Origin: Aquimarina sp042434915
GTDB taxonomy: Bacteria > Bacteroidota > Bacteroidia > Flavobacteriales > Flavobacteriaceae
Length of the DNA: 64,000 nucleotides
Direction of reading: 5' to 3'
Assembly: GCF_042434915.1 (NCBI RefSeq)
Contig: NZ_CP170198.1
Span: forward strand, 3,100,001 to 3,164,000
Part shown: in pieces, positions 1-8,473 of the stretch
How positions within the stretch are numbered: the stretch's first letter is position 1
Layout: each line of letters begins with the position of its first letter
Notes under the pieces: model-generated
The model's database searches: none
What the model saw: the letters and a program-made list of their open reading frames with translations, nothing else
What the model was told of the DNA's origin: nothing
Made by a program: the position numbers and the translations under genes

Positions 1-129
1 AGCATCATCTCCAATTCCTCGAATGGTAGATTTCTGCTTAATTTTGAAATTTTTGGTTAAATGTTCAATAAGTCCGAATTCACCCAATTCGGATAAAGAG
101 GTTCTGGGTGTATTTTTATCTTCAATCAT
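1..129 (-). CDS. thiL: Thiamine-monophosphate kinase, 5' end (cut by window edge)
   Basis: Forty-three codons read leftward from an ATG at 129-127 and run off the window edge. The peptide begins MIEDKNTPRTSLSELGEFGL and continues through an Ile-Arg-Gly-Ile-Gly-Asp-Asp segment. That matches the N-terminus of flavobacterial ThiL, which phosphorylates thiamine monophosphate to thiamine diphosphate; the GDD aspartates bind the metal-nucleotide. The gene diverges from the suf cluster. Only the N-terminus is visible, so the call rests on recognising this conserved start. A TAnnTTTG box lies almost against the start codon. Confidence 0.8.
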   Translation of the reverse strand, partial: MIEDKNTPRTSLSELGEFGLIEHLTKNFKIKQKSTIRGIGDDA

Positions 130-134
130 GCCTA

Positions 135-142
135 CAAAGTTA
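135..142 (-). promoter_or_regulatory. -7 box for thiL
   Basis: The minus strand reads TAACTTTG, matching the Bacteroidota -7 consensus TAnnTTTG. It ends five bases before the thiL ATG, so the transcript would be leaderless or nearly so. I see no TTG -33 element at the usual spacing. Confidence 0.4.
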
Positions 143-513
143 CTTAAGAAAACTTTGAGTGTACTTCGTTTTATAAAAAATATTAATGCAGTTATTTTGA
201 GCTAAAAACATTTTATAGTTGAAATGACTAACGCTTTTATTTAGAAACATCAAAAACCCACCCTGTTTTTTTTCAAAGATTATATCTTTAGAATCAATGA
301 GAACTTTTTGGGAGTATCTAGGAATACTATAGGAATGTATGCAATCGTTAAGTTTTGTTCTTGTTTTTTTAAATATAATTCTAGTAACAAAATGAAGATG
401 GGACAGATATCTCTGCGTATCTCAACATTTTATCATAATGTGCTATAACTTTTGCTAATGCCATTATGTAATAGATATATGCGAGGATACGTGTATTAAA
501 TCTACATAAATAG

Positions 514-521
514 TATATTTG
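514..521 (+). promoter_or_regulatory. -7 box for the suf operon
   Basis: TATATTTG fits the TAnnTTTG consensus and lies 30 bases before the sufA ATG, giving a short A/T-rich leader. A clear -33 TTG is not present at the expected 19-20 base spacing. Confidence 0.5.
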
Positions 522-551
522 CATTTGATAAAGAAGTAATCTTATATATAT

Positions 552-881
552 ATGATTAAAGTATCTGATACAGCTAAAACGAAAGTGGTAGCACTGATGA
601 GTGAGGATGGTTATAATGCTTCTACCGATTATGTCAGAGTAGGTGTAAAGAGTGGAGGATGTTCAGGATTATCCTATGACTTAAAATTTGACAAAACACA
701 AGAAGAAGGAGATAAGGTTTTTGAGGACAATGGTGTAAAGATTATTGTAGACAAGAAAAGCTTTCTATATTTAATAGGCACTACTCTAGAATACTCTGGA
801 GGTCTTAATGGAACCGGATTTGTGTTTAATAATCCCAACGCAAGTAGAACTTGTGGATGTGGAGAAAGTTTTTCATTGTAA
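552..881 (+). CDS. sufA: HesB/IscA-type iron-sulfur carrier SufA
   Basis: This 109-residue A-type carrier accepts iron-sulfur clusters from the SufBCD scaffold and passes them to apoproteins in the cytosol. The three conserved cysteines are present: Cys37 in SGGCSGL, and Cys101 and Cys103 in the C-terminal CGCG motif. Length is normal for the family. It is the first gene of the sufAB unit, 38 bases before sufB. The start at 552 is an ATG with the full conserved N-terminus. IscA and SufA cannot be told apart by sequence alone, so the name follows the context. Confidence 0.93.
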   Translation: MIKVSDTAKTKVVALMSEDGYNASTDYVRVGVKSGGCSGLSYDLKFDKTQEEGDKVFEDNGVKIIVDKKSFLYLIGTTLEYSGGLNGTGFVFNNPNASRTCGCGESFSL

Positions 882-919
882 AATTAAAAGAACGATCCTA
901 AAAGTTTGGGATATTGAGG

Positions 920-2365
920 ATGGCATATACTGAAGATGATTTAAAAAAAGAGTTAGAGACTAAAGAATACGAGTATGGGTTTTATACCGATATTGAGTCT
1001 GAAACATTTCCTATAGGTTTAAATGAAGATATTGTGCGAGCAATTTCTTTAAAGAAAGAAGAGCCTCAATGGATGACCGACTGGCGCCTTGAAGCCTTTC
1101 GCGTTTGGAAAGAGATGGAAGAACCAGAATGGGCAAATGTACATTACGAAAAACCAGATTTTCAAGCGATATCCTACTATTCGGCACCTAATAAAAAGCC
1201 TAAATATGAAAGTCTTGATGAGGTTGACCCAGAGCTTTTGGATACATTCAAAAAACTAGGGATATCCTTAGACGAACAAAAAAAATTAGCGGGAGTGGCG
1301 GTAGATATTGTTATGGACTCTGTTTCTGTAGCGACCACATTCAAAAAAACGTTGGGAGAAAAGGGAATTATTTTTTGTTCAATTTCAGAAGCGATTCAAA
1401 AACATCCAGAACTGGTTAAGAAGTATATCGGATCAGTGGTGCCTCAAAAAGATAATTTTTATGCTGCTTTAAATTCAGCTGTTTTTAGTGATGGATCCTT
1501 TTGTTACATACCCAAAGGTGTGCGTTGCCCAATGGAACTATCCACTTATTTTAGAATTAATCAAGCAGGCACAGGACAATTTGAGAGAACGCTTGTAATC
1601 GCAGACCAAGGTAGTTATGTAAGTTATCTAGAAGGTTGTACAGCTCCTTCCCGAGATGAAAATCAATTACATGCTGCCGTTGTCGAACTTATAGCGTTGG
1701 ATGATGCCGAAATTAAGTATTCTACAGTTCAAAATTGGTATCCTGGTAATGCCGAAGGTAAAGGAGGAGTTTATAATTTTGTGACTAAGCGTGGTATTTG
1801 TGAAACAAGAGCAAAAATTTCGTGGACACAAGTAGAAACAGGATCTGCAGTTACTTGGAAATACCCATCGTGTATTTTAAAGGGTGACTACTCTGTAGGA
1901 GAATTCTATTCGATTGCGGTAACCAATAATTACCAACAGGCCGATACAGGTACAAAAATGATCCATTTAGGTAAAAATACAAAGAGTACAATTATTTCAA
2001 AGGGTATTTCTGCTGGTAAATCTCAAAATAGCTATCGCGGTTTGGTTCAAATAAATAGTAGAGCGACCAATGCGCGTAATTTTTCTCAATGTGATTCACT
2101 ACTTATGGGGAACGAATGTGGAGCACATACATTTCCATATATAGAAGCCAAAAATAAATCGGCTCAAATAGAGCATGAGGCTACTACAAGTAAAATAGGT
2201 GAAGATCAAATATTTTATTGTAACCAACGAGGGATTGATACAGAAAAAGCGATTGCTCTTATTGTGAACGGTTTTAGTAAAGAAGTGCTAAATAAATTAC
2301 CGATGGAGTTTGCTGTAGAAGCTCAAAAGTTACTAGAGATATCTCTGGAAGGATCAGTAGGATAA
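920..2365 (+). CDS. sufB: Fe-S cluster assembly scaffold SufB
   Basis: SufB is the main scaffold subunit of the cytosolic SufBCD complex, where sulfide from SufS/SufE and iron are assembled into a cluster. The 481-residue protein starts at ATG 920 (MAYTEDDLKKELETKEYEYG); an upstream in-frame TTG at 914 is less likely. The C-terminal part has the family core, including the Ser-Gln-Cys-Asp stretch, NECGAHTFPYIEAKN, and the His-Glu pair in IEHEATTSKIGED at the SufB-SufD interface. Length is as expected. Sixteen bases separate it from the lipoprotein gene downstream. Confidence 0.96.
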   Translation: MAYTEDDLKKELETKEYEYGFYTDIESETFPIGLNEDIVRAISLKKEEPQWMTDWRLEAFRVWKEMEEPEWANVHYEKPDFQAISYYSAPNKKPKYESLDEVDPELLDTFKKLGISLDEQKKLAGVAVDIVMDSVSVATTFKKTLGEKGIIFCSISEAIQKHPELVKKYIGSVVPQKDNFYAALNSAVFSDGSFCYIPKGVRCPMELSTYFRINQAGTGQFERTLVIADQGSYVSYLEGCTAPSRDENQLHAAVVELIALDDAEIKYSTVQNWYPGNAEGKGGVYNFVTKRGICETRAKISWTQVETGSAVTWKYPSCILKGDYSVGEFYSIAVTNNYQQADTGTKMIHLGKNTKSTIISKGISAGKSQNSYRGLVQINSRATNARNFSQCDSLLMGNECGAHTFPYIEAKNKSAQIEHEATTSKIGEDQIFYCNQRGIDTEKAIALIVNGFSKEVLNKLPMEFAVEAQKLLEISLEGSVG

Positions 2366-2380
2366 ATTTAAATTTTTGTA

Positions 2381-3262
2381 ATGAAGCATATAGGAATAGT
2401 TATACTGTTTATATTTAGTCTGGTTTCTTGTAAAAATTTTGAAAAGCCAGAAACTAACGTTGAAAATACCGAGGTTAAAGACTCAATTCAATCACCCGAG
2501 GTAAGATTGTATACTTTTAATGGAGGTACAATTCAAGTAAACGCCAAAAACCTATTCGCACAAGGAGATACTTACAAGGGTGATACAATAACACTTGCAG
2601 ATGCTTTTTATGTTATAAAACATCCAAAAGGGAACCTTATTTGGGATACAGGATTGTCTGAGGATTTGGTAGGAAACAATCCAAAAGAGATTAATGGTGG
2701 AGCGCTAGTTTTATCTAGAAAAGATTCGTTACTGGCACAATTAGATCTGATAGGTATGACTCCCAAAGATTTTGACTTTATAGCATTTTCACATATTCAT
2801 TTTGATCATACTGGTGCAGCTAATTATTTTAAAAATGCCACTTGGTTGATTCAAGATGTCGAATATTCCTTTGCACAAAGCGAAGAAATTAAAGCTCAAG
2901 GTTTTTATAATAGTAATGATTTTAAAGAATTGACCCATGTTAAGCAACTACAAGGAGACTATGATGTTTTTGGAGATGGTAGCGTAGTTATAAAATCATA
3001 TCCTGGGCATACGCCAGGACATCAAGCATTGTTTTTAAACTTGGCAAACAATGGACCTACAGTACTTAGTGGTGATTTATATCATTTTGTAAAAAACAGA
3101 GAAAATAAAATAGTACCACAATTTAACTACGATATTCCTGAAACCGAAAAAAGTATCAAAGCGTTTGAGGAGTTCGTAAAAAATAATAATGCTAAAGTAT
3201 TTATTCAACATGATCCTGTGCATTTTGATAAAATGCCTATATCTCCCAAATTTATAAATTAA
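2381..3262 (+). CDS. Metallo-beta-lactamase-fold hydrolase lipoprotein
   Basis: This 293-residue protein has a lipoprotein signal with lipobox Cys17 (SLVSC), so it should be anchored in an envelope membrane. The metal-binding HxHxDH motif is intact (His138, His140, Asp142, His143 in SHIHFDHTG), with further ligands in the PGHTPGH segment (His210) and in a later GD segment. The arrangement resembles lactonase-type members of the superfamily, but the substrate is unknown. It lies between sufB and sufC and abuts the next gene: its TAA ends at 3262 and that ATG starts at 3263. An extracytoplasmic enzyme inside a suf operon is unexpected. Confidence 0.88.
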   Translation: MKHIGIVILFIFSLVSCKNFEKPETNVENTEVKDSIQSPEVRLYTFNGGTIQVNAKNLFAQGDTYKGDTITLADAFYVIKHPKGNLIWDTGLSEDLVGNNPKEINGGALVLSRKDSLLAQLDLIGMTPKDFDFIAFSHIHFDHTGAANYFKNATWLIQDVEYSFAQSEEIKAQGFYNSNDFKELTHVKQLQGDYDVFGDGSVVIKSYPGHTPGHQALFLNLANNGPTVLSGDLYHFVKNRENKIVPQFNYDIPETEKSIKAFEEFVKNNNAKVFIQHDPVHFDKMPISPKFIN

Positions 3263-3634
3263 ATGAAAAACTTACTTCTTATTCTTTTTTTGAGCACCAT
3301 CTTATTTTCTTGTAAACAAGAGAAAAAAGAGCAGATAACAGAAAACAATGTAACAGTAGAGGGAGAGTTTATTTATATCGCGGATGCTGCTGTTATAAAG
3401 GGAACGGATTTTATATATGGTGTAGAACTTAATGAGATCATGCATACATTAGCTCAAAAAGTTGCACCCTTACAACGAGAAGAATACGATATGGTCCCCG
3501 TTGTTGTCAAGGGAATTGTAAAACCAAATCCAGAAGAAGGATGGGAAGAAATTCTGGAAATTAAAGAAATTGTTGAGGTCAAAAAACCAACCTCTCCTTT
3601 ACCTACAAAGGTGCAGTCTAAAGATGCTTTATAA
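3263..3634 (+). CDS. Small lipoprotein, possibly OB-fold
   Basis: This 123-residue protein has a lipobox at Cys17 (ILFSC). After a charged linker there is one compact domain of about 80 residues: EGEFIYIADAAVIKGTDF, then a hydrophobic VPVVVKGIVKPNPEEGW strand region. It recalls the OB-like domain seen at the C-terminus of NlpE-type lipoproteins, but that is a weak impression. Its start is directly adjacent to the preceding stop, so the two lipoproteins are probably translated together. I do not recognise a function. Confidence 0.75.
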   Translation: MKNLLLILFLSTILFSCKQEKKEQITENNVTVEGEFIYIADAAVIKGTDFIYGVELNEIMHTLAQKVAPLQREEYDMVPVVVKGIVKPNPEEGWEEILEIKEIVEVKKPTSPLPTKVQSKDAL

Positions 3635-3703
3635 AAGTATTGCTACAACTGTATAATATAAATTAATAAAGATAATCTGGTTAAGATAAAATTGATAAAA
3701 AGC

Positions 3704-4456
3704 ATGTTAGATATAAAAAATTTACACGCAACTATAGAGGATAAGGAAATTCTTAAAGGCCTTAATCTCAAAGTTAATGCAGGAGAAGTACACGCGATAA
3801 TGGGACCTAATGGCGCCGGAAAAAGTACCTTGGCAAATATAATTGCTGGTAAAGAAGAATATGAAGTAACACAAGGAAGTATTGATCTAGAAGGAGAAGA
3901 TATTGATGATCTAGCTGCCGAAGAGCGTGCCCATAAAGGTATCTTCTTGTCATTTCAGTATCCAATTGAAATACCTGGTGTCTCTGTTACAAATTTTATG
4001 AAGACGGCAATCAATGAGACCAGAAAAGCGCAAGGTCTTGAGGAAATGCCAGCAAAAGACATGCTTAAGAAGATTCGAGAAAAATCAGAGCTATTAGAAA
4101 TAGACAGAAAATTTTTATCACGTTCTCTAAATGAAGGATTTTCTGGAGGTGAGAAAAAACGAAATGAAATTTTTCAAATGGCGATGTTAGATCCTAAACT
4201 TGCTATTCTTGATGAAACGGATTCTGGGTTGGATATTGATGCTTTACGAATTGTAGCCAATGGCGTCAATAAACTAAAAAATAAGGACAATGCTATTGTA
4301 GTTATTACGCATTATCAAAGACTGTTAGATTACATTGTGCCCGATTATGTACATGTTCTATACGATGGTAAAATTGTAAAATCTGGAACTAAAGAATTAG
4401 CACTAGAACTCGAGGAAAAAGGATACGACTGGATCAAAGAAGAAATAAATGCATAA
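3704..4456 (+). CDS. sufC: Fe-S assembly ATPase SufC
   Basis: SufC is the ABC-type ATPase of the SufBCD scaffold and drives the conformational change that exposes the assembly site. The 250-residue protein starts at ATG 3704; an in-frame TTG at 3692 is less likely. Walker A GPNGAGKST is at 34-42, the signature FSGGEKKR at 146-153, Walker B LAILDETDSGLD at 167-178 and the H-loop His at 203. No membrane segments are seen, as expected. It follows the two lipoprotein genes and precedes sufD by 64 bases. Confidence 0.96.
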   Translation: MLDIKNLHATIEDKEILKGLNLKVNAGEVHAIMGPNGAGKSTLANIIAGKEEYEVTQGSIDLEGEDIDDLAAEERAHKGIFLSFQYPIEIPGVSVTNFMKTAINETRKAQGLEEMPAKDMLKKIREKSELLEIDRKFLSRSLNEGFSGGEKKRNEIFQMAMLDPKLAILDETDSGLDIDALRIVANGVNKLKNKDNAIVVITHYQRLLDYIVPDYVHVLYDGKIVKSGTKELALELEEKGYDWIKEEINA

Positions 4457-4520
4457 TATTTTATTAAACATGCCTATTATAAAAAATACTTGGTGCGTAT
4501 AGTAATTTATTAAAAATGAA

Positions 4521-5840
4521 ATGAACATGGATTTGAAAGAAAAATTAGTTTCCTCTTTTATGGCATTTGAAGAAACTGTAGATATAGATTCTTCTATACA
4601 TGATATTCGAAGCGAAGCAATTAAAATATTTGAGGAGAAAGGTTTTCCTTCAAAGAAAGATGAAGCGTGGAAATACACATCGTTAAATTCTGTATTAAAA
4701 TACGATTATAATATTTTTCCTAAAAAGGAAGATGTTATAGAGTTTAAAGATGTAAAAAAATATTTTATCAATGATTTAGATACCTATAAGATTGTTTTTA
4801 TAGACGGTCAGTATTCTTCACATTTATCTGAGACTACTCATGATAAAATAGATGTATGTCTTATGTCATCTGCACTTAGTCACGATAAATATAAAGCAGT
4901 TATAGACAACTATTTCAGCAAAATAGCCACCAAGGACGGTTTATCGTCTTTAAACACAGCTTTTTCGAGAGAAGGTGCGTATATTCATATTCAAAAAAAC
5001 ATATTAGCTGATAAGCCTATTCAAATAATTCATTTTTCTACAGGAAATGAGTCTTCACAAATGTTGCAGCCGCGTAATTTAATTGTAGTAGATGAAAACT
5101 CTCACGTACAAATTATAGAGCGTCATCAAAGCTTAACAGATAATCCAGTCTTGACGAACTCGGTGACAGAGATTTTTGCCGATAAACGAGCAGTTGTAGA
5201 CTATTATAAAATACAAAACGATAATCTCAACGCGTCCCTTATTGATAATACCTATATTCAACAATTAACTCAAAGCTTGGTGTCTGTGCATACTTTTGTA
5301 TTTGGCGGAAAGTTGATTCGTAATAACTTGAATTTTTATCAGTTGGGAGAAGGTATCAATTCGGTTCTCAATGGTGTTACTATTATTGAAGGAAAGCAAC
5401 ATGTTGATCATAATACTTTAGTTCATCATACACAACCTAACTGTGAAAGTCATCAGGATTATAAGGGGATATTTGATGAGCAATCAGTAGGAGTTTTTAA
5501 TGGTAAGATCGTAGTTAATAAGGAAGCACAAAAAACAAATGCGTTTCAATCAAATAACAACATTTTATTAGATGATAAAGCAAGTATTAACTCAAAACCG
5601 CAGTTAGAAATCTTTGCAGATGATGTAAAATGTTCTCATGGTTGCACTATAGGGCAGTTGGATGAAAATGCTTTATTTTACATGCGTTCTCGAGGCATTG
5701 GAGAAAAGGAAGCTAGAGCATTACTAATGTATGCTTTTGCTAACAACGTTTTGGATACGGTCAAAATCCCTCAATTAAAACAAAGAATAAATAAGTTAAT
5801 TGCCAATAAACTCAACGTAAACCTTGGTTTTGATTTATAG
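4521..5840 (+). CDS. sufD: Fe-S cluster assembly protein SufD
   Basis: SufD is the second beta-helix scaffold subunit, paralogous to SufB, and pairs with it over SufC. The 439-residue protein has the diagnostic C-terminal block CSHGCTIGQLDENALFYMRS, whose His is implicated in cluster assembly in characterised SufD proteins. The N-terminal helical domain includes the DEAWKYTSL segment. An in-frame Met two codons downstream (MDLKEKL) is an equally plausible start. A strong terminator hairpin follows at 5874, ending this unit. Confidence 0.95.
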   Translation: MNMDLKEKLVSSFMAFEETVDIDSSIHDIRSEAIKIFEEKGFPSKKDEAWKYTSLNSVLKYDYNIFPKKEDVIEFKDVKKYFINDLDTYKIVFIDGQYSSHLSETTHDKIDVCLMSSALSHDKYKAVIDNYFSKIATKDGLSSLNTAFSREGAYIHIQKNILADKPIQIIHFSTGNESSQMLQPRNLIVVDENSHVQIIERHQSLTDNPVLTNSVTEIFADKRAVVDYYKIQNDNLNASLIDNTYIQQLTQSLVSVHTFVFGGKLIRNNLNFYQLGEGINSVLNGVTIIEGKQHVDHNTLVHHTQPNCESHQDYKGIFDEQSVGVFNGKIVVNKEAQKTNAFQSNNNILLDDKASINSKPQLEIFADDVKCSHGCTIGQLDENALFYMRSRGIGEKEARALLMYAFANNVLDTVKIPQLKQRINKLIANKLNVNLGFDL

Positions 5841-5873
5841 GCTTTAGTAGATAAATATATAATTTAAAGTAAG

Positions 5874-5909
5874 GATCTGGTATAATGCATTATATCAGAT
5901 CTTTTTTTT
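5874..5909 (+). terminator. Terminator after sufD
   Basis: GATCTGGTATAATG pairs with CATTATATCAGATC, with one G-T pair, followed by eight T. This separates the sufA-to-sufD unit from sufS. Confidence 0.85.
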
Positions 5910-5956
5910 GGCATTAAATCTCTTCAAAATTTATCTATACATGCTAACAAATATAA

Positions 5957-6059
5957 AAGTATGCTTAGTAATACTTAAAAAGTTTAACCGCTACGACTAG
6001 CAAGGATCGGTTAAATCATTTAGTATTTACACAACTGTACTAAGAAATACTTAGTATTT
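5957..6059 (+). promoter_or_regulatory. Clustered TTAGTA/TACTAA inverted repeats upstream of sufS
   Basis: Three inverted repeats share the half-site TTAGTA or its complement. AAGTAT-N8-ATACTT is at 5957-5976, with a TTAGTA inside the loop. TTAGTA-N12-TACTAA is at 6020-6043. AAATACT-T-AGTATTT is at 6045-6059. The last overlaps the -7 box of sufS, the usual position for a repressor site. The regulator is unknown; an Rrf2 or similar iron-sulfur sensor is a guess. Confidence 0.5.
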
Positions 6060-6062
6060 TTG
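6055..6062 (+). promoter_or_regulatory. -7 box for sufS
   Basis: TATTTTTG fits TAnnTTTG and ends 16 bases before the sufS ATG. It overlaps the AAATACT-T-AGTATTT palindrome. Confidence 0.55.
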
Positions 6063-6078
6063 CATAAAGAAAATTACT

Positions 6079-7293
6079 ATGCTAAACGTACAGAAAATAA
6101 GAGAAGATTTTCCTATCCTTAAACGTCAAGTAAATGGAAAACCGCTAGTATATTTTGATAATGCAGCTACGTCTCAAACACCTCAAGTTGTAATTGATGC
6201 AATTGTAGATTACTATAGTAATTACAACGCAAACATTCATAGAGGGGTGCATAGTTTATCGCAGGAAGCTACCGATGCTTATGAGGCTGCCAGAAAAAAA
6301 ATACAACTTCATTTTAATGCAGAGCACTCACATGAAATTATTTTAACTTCTGGAACTACCCATAGTATTAATATAATTGCGACAGGATTTACCTCATTGT
6401 TGTCAGAAGGTGATGAGATTATTGTTTCAGCTCTAGAGCATCATTCTAATATCGTACCATGGCAAATGCTTTGTGAACGTACAGGTGCTGTTTTAAAGGT
6501 TATCCCGATGAACCAAGAAGGAGAACTACTTATGGACAGCTATGATCATCTCTTATCAGAAAAGACGAAACTGGTATTTGTTAACCATATCTCCAATGCG
6601 CTCGGTACAATAAACCCTATAGAATATATCATTAAAAAAGCTCATGATGTGAATGCAGCTGTCTTAATTGACGGAGCACAATCCTGTCCTCATATCAAAT
6701 CTGATGTACAGGACTTGGATGTTGACTTTTATGTTGCCTCAGCTCACAAGCTTTGTGGCCCTACTGGCGTAGGTTTATTATATGGTAAGGAGGAATGGCT
6801 TAATAAACTTCCACCATACCAAGGAGGTGGAGAAATGATAGATCAAGTAACTTTTGAGAAAACTACCTATGCTGGATTGCCTCATAAATTTGAAGCAGGA
6901 ACACCCAATATTTGTGGAGGTATCGCTTTTGGTGTTGCATTAGATTATATGAACGCCATTGGCTTTGATGCTATTGCTGCCTATGAAAAAGAACTTTTAG
7001 CATATGGTACAAAACAATTACTGCAAATAGAAGGTCTTACGATTTACGGTACTTCTTTAAATAAAACATCTGTAATATCTTTTAATATAGAAGGTATACA
7101 CCCTTATGACATAGGATCTATAGTAGATAAATTAGGGGTTGCTGTTCGTACAGGACATCATTGCGCACAACCAATAATGGATTTTTATAAAATCCCAGGA
7201 ACTGTAAGAGCCTCATTTTCTTTCTACAATACAATTGAAGAAATCGATGTATTAGTGGCTTCCGTTAAAAAAGCAATTCAAATGTTACGTTAG
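6079..7293 (+). CDS. sufS: Cysteine desulfurase SufS
   Basis: SufS is a PLP enzyme that converts cysteine to alanine and holds the sulfur as a persulfide for SufE and SufBCD. In this 404-residue protein the PLP lysine is Lys224 (SAHKLCGPTG), the cofactor-stacking His is His121 (ALEHHSN) and the persulfide-forming Cys is Cys362 in RTGHHCAQP, the group II arrangement. Length is typical. The gene is 238 bases beyond sufD, with a terminator and its own promoter between them, so it is a separate unit here. Confidence 0.96.
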   Translation: MLNVQKIREDFPILKRQVNGKPLVYFDNAATSQTPQVVIDAIVDYYSNYNANIHRGVHSLSQEATDAYEAARKKIQLHFNAEHSHEIILTSGTTHSINIIATGFTSLLSEGDEIIVSALEHHSNIVPWQMLCERTGAVLKVIPMNQEGELLMDSYDHLLSEKTKLVFVNHISNALGTINPIEYIIKKAHDVNAAVLIDGAQSCPHIKSDVQDLDVDFYVASAHKLCGPTGVGLLYGKEEWLNKLPPYQGGGEMIDQVTFEKTTYAGLPHKFEAGTPNICGGIAFGVALDYMNAIGFDAIAAYEKELLAYGTKQLLQIEGLTIYGTSLNKTSVISFNIEGIHPYDIGSIVDKLGVAVRTGHHCAQPIMDFYKIPGTVRASFSFYNTIEEIDVLVASVKKAIQMLR

Positions 7294-7425
7294 TTCCGTA
7301 ACCCCTAAAAGGGAATGTAATAAATTGTGATATTTATTACATTTTGTAGATAGTTTTTGGCATTTAGTTAAATTAAATATCCTATTTTGGGTTTAACAAT
7401 AACACAAACTCAAATATTTAACACT

Positions 7426-8394
7426 ATGAAAAAACTAACGCTGTGCGCCCTGGCACTTGGTTTCATTATGACAACCTCCTGTGAAAAAGAGCAACAATCC
7501 TTTGATGAAGCAAATATTGCTAACGTAGAAGAGGTATTGGCTTCAAAGAGAAAATGCTATGCTAGCGAAATGTTAGAAAAGCAACTTAAGGAAGATCCGA
7601 TGATGGCAAAACGAATGGCTACCATCGAAATGCAAACCAAATCTTTTGCCAATTCTGATATGAAAGCCGTAAACGGAACCGTTACTATTCCAGTAATTGT
7701 GCATGTAATCTACAGAACTAATCAAGAAAATATTAGTAATGCTCAAATTCAATCACAGATTGATGTATTAAACCAAGATTTTAATAGAGCTAATAGTGAT
7801 ATTTCACTTGTTCCTAATGAATTTTCTAACCTTACTGCAGATGTAGATATTCAATTTACACTTAAACAGGTAACGCGTAAACAGAGCAATAGACGGTCAT
7901 GGGGTACTAACGATAGAATGAAAAGATCATCTGGAGGGGGAGTAAATGCCATAGATACTAGTAGAAATCTTAATATCTGGGTATGTAATATTGGTAGTGG
8001 GATATTGGGATATGCACAATTCCCTGGTGGTAGTGCAGCAACAGATGGTATAGTAGTTTCTCCGCAATACTTTGGAAGCCAGGGTTCTGTAAGTGCACCA
8101 TTTAATAAAGGAAGAACAGCAACTCACGAAGTAGGACATTGGTTAAACTTACGCCACATTTGGGGTGATGGGGGCTGTAATGTTGATGACTATGTATCGG
8201 ATACACCAGTATCAAGTACACCTAATTACGGTTGCCCAAGGTATCCAACACAACATTGTAGCTCTAATGACATGACTATGAATTATATGGATTATGTTGA
8301 TGACCGTTGTATGTATATGTTCACAACTGGTCAGAAAAACAGAATGCGAGCTTTATTTGCCGCTGGAGGATATCGATCTGCATTTGTACAATAA
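7426..8394 (+). CDS. M43-family (pappalysin-like) metalloprotease lipoprotein
   Basis: This 322-residue protease is read from ATG 7426 (MKKLTLCALALGFIMTTSC). An upstream ATG at 7387 would bury the signal peptide. The lipobox Cys is 19. The zinc site HEVGHWLNLRH is at 234-244 (HExxHxxGxxH type) and is followed by a NYMDY Met-turn, the layout of M43 peptidases. After the zinc site there are five cysteines likely to form disulfides. It acts outside the cytosol and its substrate is unknown. It sits between sufS and sufE but has no evident link with cluster assembly. Confidence 0.92.
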   Translation: MKKLTLCALALGFIMTTSCEKEQQSFDEANIANVEEVLASKRKCYASEMLEKQLKEDPMMAKRMATIEMQTKSFANSDMKAVNGTVTIPVIVHVIYRTNQENISNAQIQSQIDVLNQDFNRANSDISLVPNEFSNLTADVDIQFTLKQVTRKQSNRRSWGTNDRMKRSSGGGVNAIDTSRNLNIWVCNIGSGILGYAQFPGGSAATDGIVVSPQYFGSQGSVSAPFNKGRTATHEVGHWLNLRHIWGDGGCNVDDYVSDTPVSSTPNYGCPRYPTQHCSSNDMTMNYMDYVDDRCMYMFTTGQKNRMRALFAAGGYRSAFVQ

Positions 8395-8421
8395 AAAATT
8401 GTTGCTATAAATAAGAAAAAG

Positions 8422-8449
8422 AAAAAGGCGTCCATGTGACGTCTTTTTT
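8422..8449 (+). terminator. Terminator after the M43 protease
   Basis: AAAAAGGCGTC pairs with GACGTCTTTTT (one G-T pair) around the loop CATGT, followed by more T. Confidence 0.75.
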
Positions 8450-8473
8450 CGTAAATTAAATCAAAAATTACAA

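Larger units (their letters stand above)
130..551. other. Divergent intergenic region thiL/sufA
   Basis: These 422 bases hold the promoters of the two divergent units and no convincing gene. A short inverted repeat, AGTAT-N6-ATACT, lies at 313-328. A TATATTTG box lies at 514-521. No riboswitch-like structure was recognised. Confidence 0.5.

Noticed and set aside
23..205. Plus-strand 60-codon ORF at the left edge
   Set aside because: It is a shadow of the thiL N-terminus, which is clear on the minus strand at 1-129.
914..919. TTG start for sufB at 914
   Set aside because: ATG at 920 gives the normal N-terminus; the same reasoning moves sufC to 3704, the sortilin-like gene to 21421, the kinase to 36564 and the OmpA gene to 58912.
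5874..5909. Near-palindrome GATCTGGTATAATG/CATTATATCAGATC as an operator
   Set aside because: It is followed by eight T and lies directly after sufD, so a terminator explains it.
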